Of a DNA stretch of 11,584 nt, positions 1 through 7,628 are shown piece by piece. A program made the position numbers and the translations under genes. Position 1 is the first letter of the stretch. Every line of letters starts with the position of its first letter. The notes below the pieces were generated by a model. It saw nothing but the letters and a program-made list of their open reading frames with translations, was not told where the DNA came from and did no database searches. The stretch comes from Acanthaster planci (lineage: Eukaryota; Echinodermata; Asteroidea; Valvatida; Acanthasteridae): contig NW_019091634.1 in NCBI RefSeq assembly GCF_001949145.1, positions 162,941 to 174,524 of the forward strand. The letters run 5' to 3'.

Positions 1-267
1 ACATGGAACTTTAACAGCTCAAGGTTAATAGCACTGGAGAAGATCAGCACCATTTTCCATTGGCACTTCTCTACCAGAGGCACTTGCACCAATTTCATTG
101 TGCTGGTGAGCGGTGTAGCTTCAAACTTTGTGTTGACACTGCACCAGCTGGTTTGAAGCTCTCCCGTTATCAAAACTTCAACAAGGGAAGTAATGCTTTA
201 AAAACTCTAAGTGTGCACAGTGTCTGCTATCCATGCTGGGTAATCTATCCCTGACAACAAGACTTAC
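1..267 (-). other. Start of the next intron (partial)
   Basis: This stretch follows the gtaagt donor at 267. I see no Thr-rich exon, and a plus-strand open frame in it (60-254) has neither splice signals nor recognisable similarity. The next exon, if there is one, lies beyond the window. Confidence 0.5.
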
Positions 268-459
268 GGGTGGTAGTGCCCTCTGAAGTGGTCACAACTA
301 CTGTTGTTTCCTCAGTGGTTGTTGCCTTTGGAGTAGCAGTTTGCACTGCAGTGGTAGTTGCAACCTCAGTTGTTGTAGGTGCCGTGGTGATTTTTGGTGT
401 TCTTGTTGTCTCCACTGTTGTGAAAACTGTGGTTGTTGCTTCCTCGGTTGTTGGGGCAA
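268..459 (-). CDS. Mucin cassette exon, 64 codons (last visible exon)
   Basis: This is a 192-bp phase 1-1 exon with acceptor catgatattcag and the perfect-looking donor gtaagt. The split first codon gives Val, so it starts VAPTTEEATTTVFTTVETT. It continues RTPKITTAPTTTEVATTTA, then VQTATPKATTTEETTVVV and TTSEGTTT. The final base is C, whereas all other mucin cassettes end in G. If the donor were not used, the frame would read on for RKSCCQG and stop, giving an alternative C-terminus with two Cys. The strong donor makes continued splicing to an exon left of the window more likely, but intron retention here would yield a proper end. Confidence 0.8.
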
Positions 460-675
460 CTGAATATCATGTGATGAGCATGACAAAATGATTCATGTTG
501 TAGATAGAGAAAACAACATAAATATCATCTAGGGTGTAAGATGCCTGGATTGGAAAGAACTGACAAAGGTCAAAGTAGGAAAGTGAATGAATTAATTTTT
601 TCACCCTGAAACCTTAATGATCATTGGTAATAATCGTTATTGAGAGCCAAATTTTGGTCTGTCCTGCTGACTAAC

Positions 676-837
676 CTCTTGTTGTTTGCACTGTTGTAGT
701 TTCTGCAGTGCTACCCTCAGGCGTGGTGCTTACAACTGTTGTGGTGACCTCCTCGGTTGTTGTTGCCGGGGTGGTGGCTGTAGCAGCCTCTGTTGTGATT
801 GCACGAGTGGTGGTGACTTCAGTTGTTGTTGGGGCTT
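676..837 (-). CDS. Mucin cassette exon, 54 codons
   Basis: This is a 162-bp phase 1-1 exon with acceptor gacctgtgtag and donor gttagt. It begins EAPTTTEVTTTRAITTEAA, continues TATTPATTTEEVTTTVV, then STTPEGSTAETTTVQTT and ends in Arg and a split codon. It has the same length as the exons at 2253, 4777 and 6274. The PEG in place of PEA is shared in spirit with the next exon (SEGTTT), so the last two cassettes may be more closely related to each other. The terminal AGAG|gttagt differs from the usual ACAG ending and gives Arg instead of Thr at the exon edge. The exon contains no Met codon. Confidence 0.82.
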
Positions 838-1039
838 CTACACAGGTCACAAAGAGCCGGTTGAACTTATTATAGTTAAAGTGTACCGGACAGCAAGAGG
901 TGTGTGTCTATAAATACATGGTGCAAGCACTGTCCACTTCTGATGTAAAATGTTGACTGATATTTATTTAGTATGAAGGAAGTATCTGAAAGGTTGACTG
1001 ATCTGAGTACCAACTTACAAAAATAAAAAACCAGCAATG

Positions 1040-1230
1040 AAGTTTAGTGTGTACTATGATCCGCCCTCCCAATAAGGGGGCAGAATTCCGACGACAAAGT
1101 TTAGTGCATAAAATGATTCGCCCTCCCAATAAGGGGGTAGAATTCTGACAACGAAGTTTAGTGCATACAATGATCCCCCTCTCAATACGGAGGCAGAATT
1201 CCGACAACGAAGTTACTGTACTTTGATCCT
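1040..1230. repeat. 57-bp tandem repeat, three copies plus a partial fourth
   Basis: Units begin with AAGTTTAGTG or AAGTTACTG at 1040, 1097, 1154 and 1210, so the periods are 57, 57 and 56 bp. Each full unit carries a GCCCTCCCAATAAGGGGGC-like block that can form a small hairpin, then a GCAGAATTCCGAC-like block with an EcoRI site (GAATTC or GAATTC-like). The copies differ at a few positions and the fourth is truncated after TTTGATCCTTC. Because 57 is divisible by three, the minus strand stays open across it, but it has no sign of being an exon. Confidence 0.82.
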
Positions 1231-1805
1231 TCTTTCACATACCTAATGTATTTGGCAATGTCAGTGCCATCTACGTCCGCGAGAGAATATAGTCCGACTT
1301 TAACTTCATGATCAATGACCTATGAGATTCATTGAGGATTTGTGAACGATTTAAGTCAGAATGTGAACACGGGCAGTTAAGCATCAATTTTTCATATACT
1401 TCAGTTTCATTTTATGATATATCACGTGAAAGACCTTCTATGGCATAGTGTTATTCTTGCACTTGCAAGGCAGCTTTCACGCATGCGTAATGAGTAAGTT
1501 GTGATCCACACAAACAACACCACAACACAAACATTTAACGTAACTCGGGCGTTGAGCACCGATTTGAGCGATCAAAAGGGGAAAATGTGGTTTCATAACT
1601 AGTCAAAATGGGATGCTACACTAGTTTTGAGCATAGTATGAAACTGGATGTGTGTTGAGAAAACTATAGGCAAAGCCCACTCACCACCCAGTCAAGCCAA
1701 GGTCAAGCCCTGTCTGCAGTTTTGCGCCAAGCTTATAACAAAATCCCCTGAGGGTGATGACAGTAGCTCATATGAGATCCCTGAAATCCTGGTATGATCT
1801 GCCAG

Positions 1806-1837
1806 AAACCCGAGTTTATGATGCTGAACTCGGGTTT
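1806..1837. repeat. Perfect 11-bp inverted repeat with 10-base loop
   Basis: AAACCCGAGTT at 1806-1816 is the exact inverse of AACTCGGGTTT at 1827-1837. It lies within an intron and could form a stem-loop in the pre-mRNA. No function can be assigned. Confidence 0.8.
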
Positions 1838-1955
1838 TGTGGTAAATGAGAATTTACGGCATGGAAAGCACAGAGTGTGGCTTCATTAATATACTGGGGT
1901 CTATATACATTGCCTCCGGTCTTGTCCTACTGTTAAAATGAATGTTTCCAAATAC

Positions 1956-2132
1956 CAGTTCTTGTTGCCTCCGTTGTTTTCACTGTGGTGGTTGTCTCTG
2001 TGACGGTTGTTGCCTCTGGAGTGGTGGTGTAGACCGCAGTGGATGTGACTTCCTCAGTCGTTGGTGGTGCTGCGGTGGTCTTTGGGGCTGTGGTTACAAC
2101 TTTAGTCGAGACCACAACTGTAGTCGGGGCTT
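1956..2132 (-). CDS. Mucin cassette exon, 59 codons
   Basis: This is a 177-bp phase 1-1 exon with acceptor acctctgcag and donor gtattt. The peptide begins EAPTTVVVSTKVVTTAPKT, continues TAAPPTTEEVTSTAVYTTT, then PEATTVTETTTTVKTTEAT and RT before the split codon. It has three Lys, one Arg and the only Tyr among the cassettes, so it is slightly more basic than its neighbours. The PPTTEEVTSTAV segment aligns with the family core. The exon is otherwise a typical Thr-rich cassette. Confidence 0.82.
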
Positions 2133-2252
2133 CTGCAGAGGTAATACAACAAAAATCAGTGAGTGTTTTGTTCCATACTAAAATGAATACAAGTGGAATG
2201 CTTTTGCATCTTGTCAACTTTTTTTGAAAACATGCAAATTGCACAGACTAAC

Positions 2253-2414
2253 CAGTTGTTGTTTGAACTGATGTTGTCTCTGTTGTGGTTGCCTCTGGAG
2301 AGGTTGTCACAACTGTTGTAGTAATTTCCTCTGTTGAGGTTGGCTGAGCAGTGGTTGTAGGTGCCTCTGTCCTTGTCACGTGAGTGGTCCTTGCTTCAGT
2401 AGTTGTTGGGGCTT
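2253..2414 (-). CDS. Mucin cassette exon, 54 codons
   Basis: This is a 162-bp phase 1-1 exon with acceptor caaccgcag and donor gttagt. The peptide begins EAPTTTEARTTHVTRTEAP, then TTTAQPTSTEEITTTVV, then TTSPEATTTETTSVQTTT and a split codon. The EAPTTT start occurs twice within it (residues 1 and 17), which hints at an internal duplication. It shares length and core with the exons at 676, 4777 and 6274. It is flanked downstream by a very short intron (120 bp). It contains no Met codon, so a search requiring a start codon would miss it. The role is inferred to be one rod segment of the mucin-like protein. Confidence 0.82.
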
Positions 2415-2727
2415 CTGCGGTTGTACAATACCGAAGGACAAAACAAGAAAAGAAAAATTGAAAACAGCTCCATTTCTTTCCCTACAAAGAAGAGAAACCA
2501 AAAGAAACTTTACGAGGCCACAATCACAACCGGCATTCATATTTATTTCAAACTTAACGTCTCACTGTCTTGTATTGGGACAGATTCCTTTTTGTAAAAA
2601 TTACTCCCCTTCAAGAAGTGAAAAATTCATTAAAAATGCTTAATTGCACAAAATGGACGAGCTTATCACAGTAAATTAATCCATTTCCCCTCAAAGATAA
2701 AACCACTTTTAACAGTGTATATTTTGC
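2415..2727 (-). other. GC-AG intron of 313 bp
   Basis: It begins with gcaaaa at 2727 and ends gtacaaccgcag at 2415. It is AT-rich, and I see no coding or repeat structure in it. Confidence 0.6.
2726..2727 (-). promoter_or_regulatory. GC splice donor
   Basis: On the minus strand the exon ends CAACAACAG followed by gcaaaata. GC-AG introns are a known minor class, often tied to alternative splicing. The upstream CAG is a good match to the donor consensus, but the intron side beyond GC (AAAA) is weak. Confidence 0.65.
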
Positions 2728-2925
2728 CTGTTGTTGTTGCTTGGGTTGTGGTTCGAAGGGTGCTGATTTCTTCTGAGGTTGTCGCCGTTGGAGTGGTTGT
2801 GTGCACCACTGTGGTGGTCAGCTCTTCTGAAGTTGTTGGTGCTTCAGTGGCAGTTGGACTGACTGTAGTTGTGACTGTGGTCGCAATGGTCGTTGTTGCC
2901 TTTCGGGTGGCCGTTGTTGGACTCA
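2728..2925 (-). CDS. Mucin cassette exon, 66 codons, with GC donor
   Basis: This is a 198-bp phase 1-1 exon, the longest internal cassette. The acceptor is aaatgcag and the split first codon G|TG gives Val, so it begins VSPTTATRKATTTIATT rather than the usual EAP. An internal SPTATEAPTTSEELTTTVV restores the family core, followed by HTTTPTATTSEE, then STLRTTTQATTT. The exon end is ACAACAG|gcaaaa: a GC dinucleotide stands where all other exons have GT. Extending to the next GT (after ...ATATACACT) would end in phase 0 and break the frame into the next exon, so the GC donor is the consistent reading. The inner SPTATEAPTT could mark a former exon edge, as if two cassettes were fused; that is speculative. 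Confidence 0.78.
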
Positions 2926-4776
2926 CTGCATTTCAAGTGGTCAAGAGATGAATTGGTTTTCCCCCTCTTTATATGCAACCCTTTTAAGAATGTGCTATTT
3001 CTGAAGTATTTGCGCAAAATGGGAACCACGCATAAATTGTCCTCACGGGTGAATGATCAAATAGACCACTATGTTACCTATACTTGCAAACAGACAAAAC
3101 AAAATGCCACACATCTACAATGAGAAAGCACTACAACATCTATAGATGTTAATTATTGACTGAAAAATTACATTTGAAATGTCAACCAATTTACAACGAA
3201 TGATGTTCAAACACCTTTGGACAAATTCCGTATTAAGTACTATGGCATCAGTGTTCCAATGCATGAATGATTTCCACTCTATCTGGAGACATACAGAGGC
3301 CGAACCAGTCCATAGTGGCTGAGCCTATGTGGGTCCCTCAAGTGGCCATGAGCATGGCTGGGTGTTAGGGAACGTTTCATAATTACAGAAGGCGGTATTT
3401 ACTGCGGTGCCGCTGTATTTTTGCGGTACCAGCATTAAGCCCATTCGGGTAACTAGTGCAGTGCCACTAAAAAAACAGCGGTACCGCAGTAAATGCCGCC
3501 TTCAACAATTATGAAATGCTCCCTTACAGAAAATATTGCTTCACAACATTTTCAAGGAGTTTAAATAAATGCACCGATTGTTGCACAAATCTTGAACAAA
3601 TGACCACCATGGGTTAACATATAAAATCCAACTTTGTAATGGTCAGTGGCAATGGTATCTTGATGGTTTCAAAAATCTGTGTTTCCAGGATAAGTATGTT
3701 GTGCAATTATAAAAATAAGTTTTCCTGGCCAATGTCAGAAAATGTGAAATATGAATTAATAGCAGCATTCATTTTCGAGTGAAATAGAACATTCAAATCC
3801 CTGTTTCTATTTAACAAATAAAAATTCTATTTCAACGAGGGTGCATTCAGTCCTATGAAGTCGATTTCCCATAATGCAGTGGCTTAGTAAGCTGATATTC
3901 ATTTCTGCGTGAAACCGAATGCACCTCTGCAACACTGCATTCATCTTAACTTTAACTCAATGTATTTTGCAAATATGCAAGCAATTTCGCGCATAGTGTT
4001 ACTTAAGGTCTGCCGGGTCAAGAATTGGAATTTGTTTGTGTGTTAACAGAAGTTATATTCTTTGAAGTATCATTGAATTAAATCACTTGTGTTGTCTTTG
4101 GAATATACTGACTATTTAAACACCGAGGCTGAGGGAACTTTCCTTCTTGTGCTATGTTTTTGCCACAATCAAATCATACAGCAAAGTTAAAGTTCAGACA
4201 TGCCCTCTTCCAATGGTTGAACGGGGAGGTACAGCAAAATCAATTTATAATCCTTCATGAGTAACACTACATTTGTTTTCAAAGTGGTGTCATGATTTGT
4301 GTAACCTTGTATCTTCCTATCAACTTGAATGTATATGTTTGCGAATTTGCATAACAAATGAAAATGAATACATAAGAATGCAAATTGGCAACAGATAGGC
4401 CTACGTCATATCAAATCCCAATATCTTATTTGTAACCAATTAAATGAAACGTAATGCACATTAATTTATTTCAAAAATGCAAAACAAAAGTTGAATGCTT
4501 GTTATTGCAAAAATGAGACCAGGTTTTAAGTCGTTTTCAAAGTCTACATCAAATTGAATTTTCATTTTACAAATTAAATTGCACATTTTCCTAAATTGGC
4601 CGGGAAAACCTATACCAAGTAGCTTGATGTTGTTTCCCTCAATTCCACCAGTCATCCAGGTGGGTTACCACACTCAGCCTCATCACCTTTCAAGAAATAT
4701 TTTTCTTATAATTCTGTTCACCAGCATCTGCAGCACCCAATATTTCATCCCCAATGGCAAGTAACAAGATAGGAAC
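2926..4776 (-). other. Longest intron, 1851 bp, with a foldback element
   Basis: It starts gttcct at 4776 and ends cttgaaatgcag at 2926. It contains the inverted-repeat element at 3368-3523, a 16-bp perfect palindrome at 3135-3150 (AACATCTATAGATGTT), and a weak inverted pair of GAATGCACC words (around 3837-3850 and 3915-3926). I find no Thr-rich exon on the minus strand and no convincing gene on the plus strand. Confidence 0.6.
3368..3523. mobile_element. Foldback MITE-like element with 49-bp inverted arms
   Basis: The left arm (3368-3416) and the right arm (3475-3523) are inverted copies matching at 42 of 49 positions. Each arm contains GGCGG(T/C)ATTTACTGCGG and TTTCATAATT. The 58-bp spacer holds further copies of GCGGTACC- or GCAGTGCC-like words. 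The complement may extend a few bases outward (TTAGGG/CCCTTA). It has no coding capacity. It is best explained as a short non-autonomous DNA transposon; superfamily and target duplication are not clear. As RNA it would fold into a long hairpin. Confidence 0.72.
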
Positions 4777-4938
4777 CTGTAGTTGTCTGAACTGCAGTGG
4801 CCTGTGTTGTGGTTGCCTCAGGCGTAATGGTCACAACAGCTGTGGTGACTTCTTCGGTGGTCAGTGGTGGGGTGGTGGCTGTGGGTGCCTGACTTGTGGT
4901 AATTCGAACAGTTGTGGTCTCGGTAGCCGTTGGGGCTT
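4777..4938 (-). CDS. Mucin cassette exon, 54 codons (duplicated pair, copy 2 second member)
   Basis: This is a 162-bp phase 1-1 exon with acceptor actgccttacag. The donor gttcct is weak beyond the GT, which may favour alternative use. It begins EAPTATETTTVRITTSQAP, continues TATTPPLTTEEVTTAVV, then TITPEATTTQATAVQTTT and a split codon. It is the sister of the exon at 6274-6435. Four of its seven differences replace Thr by Ala, each losing one potential O-glycan site. It precedes the longest intron of the gene. Confidence 0.83.
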
Positions 4939-5147
4939 CTGTAAGGCAGTTTGACATGCATTATATCATTTAGAACCGTGCCTCATAAAAAAGTATTTGG
5001 CTTCACAGTTCCTGGCAATTTCTATCGTTGTTTTGCCCCTGCTAATGATTTAATGAGTACAAATCTAGGAAAATACTGACGCACTTTGCTTATTTAGTAC
5101 ACATCAAAGTCAAAAGACATGACAAGTAAAACTGACAATGATCACAC

Positions 5148-5336
5148 CTGTAGTAGTAGCCTCAGTGGTAGTTCGCACAGTTGTTGTCTCTTCAGTGGCT
5201 GTAGCCTCAGGAGTGGTGGTAAGAATGGTGGTTGCAGTTTCCAGCTTTGTAGTTGGCGGAGCTGTTGTGGTTGGAACTGTAGTGGTTTCTCGGGTTGTTA
5301 CTGTTGTGGTTGAAGCCGTACCTGTTGTAGGAGCCT
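5148..5336 (-). CDS. Mucin cassette exon, 63 codons (duplicated pair, copy 2 first member)
   Basis: This is a 189-bp phase 1-1 exon with acceptor cttgcag and donor gtgtga, the same donor hexamer as its sister exon at 6650. The peptide begins EAPTTGTASTTTVTTRE, continues VPTTTAPPTTKLE, and ends TTTPEATATEETTTVRTTT then EATTT and a split codon. Compared with the sister, substitutions mostly swap Thr with Ala, Val or Lys, and length is fully conserved. That suggests selection on length and Thr density rather than on exact sequence, which is inference. It is a segment of a mucin-like rod, with no Cys and no likely folded domain. Confidence 0.85.
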
Positions 5337-6273
5337 CTGCAAGATACAACCAATATGAACCAATATGTGAAACAGGGGTGTGATTTGGGAAAATGAAAAA
5401 TTCATGAAACATTTGTCGGAGGGTCGCGTCGGCCACAGCTTCCCTACAATTCGCGGCATATCTATTTGATTATAGGAGGAGATTCAGGTACTGCATGTTA
5501 GCCATCACAAGAGCTGTTCTTACTTTGAGGGATACAATTATGACATTTACTGCAACAAAACCGTTGTCCTCATTCACTTCAATTGCAATTATACGTTGTA
5601 AGCTATAATTGGTGACAATCAAAGACTTAGAAGTGTAATACACACACGCAGGTATCAGTGGTCCACAAAATTCTATCACAATTTATTAAAACTGAAAACT
5701 GTCTCATACAGATGAGTACTGCATTACTTTTCACTGAAAATAAACTCATTTTTTGAAGGCCTTCCCTAACATCTTTTACACTCAAAGAGTCGGCTTGTTT
5801 TGGTGCCAGGTGGGGGTGGATTCTGCCCCCCACTTAGAAGTTGGCAGTACCATCAACCTTGATTTCTTTGAAATATGGCATGCATGTTAAGACCATTTTT
5901 TTCATTAAAACAGTGAAGTTTGAAATCAATCAAGCATATCATTTTGCTGTCATGGCCATTTGCAGTTCAAGGCTACATGCGTGCCAGTCCATGTGCACTG
6001 AGTACCAAAGTGGAAAAAGTATACATTTTTGCTGACCTGCCTCAGAGTTACTCAACTTACTATAGAAGAGTTTCTCTAAAGCCTCTTAAAGGCTCAGTTC
6101 TTGAAAAAAATTGCACTTTGGAAATATTGGAAAAAAAGTCGAAGGGGGCAGATTCTGCCACCCCCTGGCTCTCTTAAGGTTAAGAATGTGTCTAGGTACT
6201 AATGCAAAATACAAATGATATTCCATGAACTTTGGTCATTGCCTGCTGTTGCCACATTAAAACCAGTGATTAC
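5337..6273 (-). other. Intron of 937 bp between the two duplicated exon pairs
   Basis: This intron starts gtaatc at 6273 and ends cttgcag at 5337. It contains two G/C-rich hairpin-forming blocks in opposite orientation (near 5803-5833 and 6142-6173). The rest is AT-rich, with short open frames that have no splice support or recognisable similarity. Confidence 0.6.
5803..6173. repeat. Interval bounded by inverted G/C-rich hairpin blocks
   Basis: The left block at 5803-5833 contains GTGGGGG and CCCCCAC arms around TGGATTCTG and can form a hairpin. The right block at 6142-6173 contains GGGGGCAGATTCTGCC then ACCCCC. Read in reverse, the right block matches the left one over about 30 bases with a few gaps (both carry GCCAG, GGGGTGG, then TCTGCCCCC). 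Such paired ends would fit a small foldback transposon relic of about 370 bp, but I see no clear target duplication. Confidence 0.4.
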
Positions 6274-6435
6274 CTGTAGTTGTTTGGACTGCAGTGGTCT
6301 GTGTTGTAGTTGCCTCAGGTGTAGTGGTCACAACTGTTGTAGTGACTTCTTCGGTGGTCAGTGGTGGGGTAGTGGTTGTAGGCACCTGACTTGTGGTAAT
6401 TCGAACAGTTGTGCTCTCAGTAGTCGTTGGAGCCT
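6274..6435 (-). CDS. Mucin cassette exon, 54 codons (duplicated pair, copy 1 second member)
   Basis: This is a 162-bp phase 1-1 exon with acceptor acatttcag and donor gtaatc. It begins EAPTTTESTTVRITTSQVP, has a central TPPLTTEEVTTTVVTTTPE segment, and ends ATTTQTTAVQTTT plus a split codon. The exon at 4777-4938 has the same length and differs at about 7 of 54 residues, so the two arose by duplication. The exon belongs to a 54-codon class also found at 2253-2414 and 676-837, with the same TEE(V/I)TTTVV core. It is inferred to encode one segment of a glycosylated extracellular rod. Splicing 6435 to 6650 and 6274 to 5336 keeps the frame. Confidence 0.85.
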
Positions 6436-6649
6436 CTGAAATGTAACATTTTTTGGATATCCAGCACAATTATGTAATGCAGACCTGTAATTCCACAACT
6501 TACTTTGTGGTCCCAATCACCATTTTCTCTTTTATTTGAGCAGCTATAGCACATTGGGAAACTGAGATACATGTACATAAAAATGGAATTTTAGCCCAGA
6601 GTAATTGGTATATATCTACTTGAAGCAACAAACATAACTGTGATCACAC

Positions 6650-6838
6650 CTGTTGTGGTGGCCTCAGTGGTAGTGAGGACAGAGGTAGTCTCCTCTGTGG
6701 TTGTGGCCTCGGGAGTGGTAGTAAGAACAACAGTTGTAGTTTCCAGTGTTGTAGTTGGTGGAGCTGGGGTTGTTGGAACTACTGTGGTTTCCCGGGTTAT
6801 CACTTTTGTGGTGGTAGCTGCAGTTGTGGTAGGAGCCT
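6650..6838 (-). CDS. Mucin cassette exon, 63 codons (duplicated pair, copy 1 first member)
   Basis: This is a 189-bp phase 1-1 exon. It starts EAPTTTAATTTKVITRE, has a Pro-rich middle (VPTTPAPPTTTLE), and ends with VLTTTPEATTTEETTSV then LTTTEATTT and a split codon before gtgtga. It is nearly the same as the exon at 5148-5336: same length, and about 49 of 63 residues equal by hand alignment. The neighbouring downstream exons are also duplicates of each other. Thr makes up roughly half of the residues, so dense O-glycosylation of an extracellular rod is expected. The few charged residues (K, R and E) recur at the same positions in the sister exon, so they may matter for spacing or for protease or metal contacts. 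That last point is inference. Confidence 0.85.
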
Positions 6839-7244
6839 CTGTCAAAATGCAGACACGGAAATGGTAATGCATACAAAGTTTTGTTGTTCTTAGCAGCCAA
6901 ATCACCTAAGCCACGCTTGGTTCCCATTTATGTAAAAAAAGATTAACTTTCTTGTTGGATTTGTTGGATTATTCAGTTCATATACTCAACAGTGGCACAT
7001 TAGTTGAAAAAATCAGCCCTTGTGAGTAAGGTGCCAGGAAACATTGCACTATTGCTCTACACTCTCTCAATTATCTATTTCCTTTAGATGAACTTTAGTA
7101 CCTAAAAAGTCCAAAAGCATTATGGGTAGTTAACACTTTTCACAGTCACAGTTCAACACATCAATGCAAAATTAGTTTGGATCTTCAAGGTTTCAAAACC
7201 AACCAATTTGCTAACATCAAGTCCGGCAAGCTCTTAAGACTCAC
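6839..7244 (-). other. Intron of 406 bp
   Basis: The intron runs from gtgagt at 7244 to the acceptor gcattttgacag at 6839. It is AT-rich, and I see no further structure in it. Confidence 0.6.
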
Positions 7245-7382
7245 CCGTTGTAGTGGCAACTGTTGTCTTTTCTGTAGTTGTGGCTTCAGGAGTGGTTGTA
7301 GAAACCATTGTAGTGACTACCTCTGTTGTAGTCTCCTCTGTTGTGATCACTTCCGTGGTAATAACTGAGGTTGTTGGCACTT
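7245..7382 (-). CDS. Mucin cassette exon, 46 codons
   Basis: This is a phase 1-1 exon of 138 bp between acceptor tgtttcag and donor gtgagt, the best donor in the gene. The split first codon G|AA gives Glu, and the peptide begins EVPTTSVITTEVITTEETT. It then runs through VVTTMVSTTTPEATTTEKTT to the ending VATTT plus the split Gly/Glu codon. It shares the STTTPEATTTE core with all downstream cassettes but lacks the Pro-rich middle, which makes it the shortest full cassette. The role is inferred to be a segment of an O-glycosylated rod. It contains the only Met among the cassettes, which is not a plausible start because the frame is open from the exon edge. Confidence 0.8.
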
Positions 7383-7590
7383 CTGAAACATGTTATTATT
7401 TCCAAAATTGTTTACATCCACGGTGAAGGTTCACGCCAAACTTGCTTAGTACTCTATCTCCCACAAAAGGGTTGCCAAAAATACATGAATGTATATCCCT
7501 CCATGTCTTTAGACGATTATGCACTTAACAAGGACCTAAGATAAAGTGTTCTTTCCTGTATACTCCGCATAACTGACTAGTAACTCACAT

Positions 7591-7618
7591 TAAAGGGGGC
7601 ACTATAAAGGGGGCACTA
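7591..7618. repeat. Perfect tandem duplication of a 14-bp word
   Basis: TAAAGGGGGCACTA occurs twice without a gap (7591-7604 and 7605-7618) and a further TAAA follows. It lies in an intron. It looks like recent replication slippage. Confidence 0.85.
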
Positions 7619-7628
7619 TAAATTACCG

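Larger units (their letters stand above)
838..1955 (-). other. Intron of 1118 bp with a 57-bp tandem repeat
   Basis: It starts gtattt at 1955 and ends gacctgtgtag at 838. It holds the tandem repeat at 1040-1230 and an 11-bp perfect inverted repeat at 1806-1837. Near 1479-1488 is a 10-bp palindrome (ACGCATGCGT). No exon-like stretch is visible in it. Confidence 0.6.

Noticed and set aside
270-491. Plus-strand Val/Ser-rich open frame, and similar ones at 2715-2951, 5138-5383 and 6640-6867
   Set aside because: These are antisense readings of the Thr-codon-rich minus-strand exons. Thr codons read backwards give Val, Gly and Ser codons without stops. Their edges follow no splice signals, and the minus-strand reading keeps phase across all junctions.
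686-913. Plus-strand Cys/Gly-rich open frames (also 1942-2181, 4754-4954, 5119-5313, 6215-6439, 7177-7368)
   Set aside because: They overlap the same mucin exons in another antisense frame. The Cys and Gly richness comes from complementing ACA and ACC Thr codons. It is not a sign of a metallothionein-like or cysteine-rich peptide.
968-1207. Minus-strand open frame over the 57-bp repeat, with a repeating GGRII.CTKL pattern
   Set aside because: The repeat period is a multiple of three, so the frame stays open by itself. It has no fitting splice sites and a composition unlike the gene.
3837-3930. Inverted GAATGCACC/GGTGCATTC words about 75 bp apart, considered as another foldback element
   Set aside because: Similarity beyond the 10-12 central bases is weak and gapped, which is too little to call an element without finding other copies.
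4461-4655. Short frames in the long intron (4461-4655 minus, 4579-4764 plus)
   Set aside because: They are ordinary chance lengths in AT-rich sequence, with no motif or splice support.
7591-7622. TATAAA-like words in the 14-bp duplication, considered as a promoter
   Set aside because: The site is inside an intron of a continuing gene. No transcript start features or downstream start codon context are visible, and the sequence is explained by slippage.
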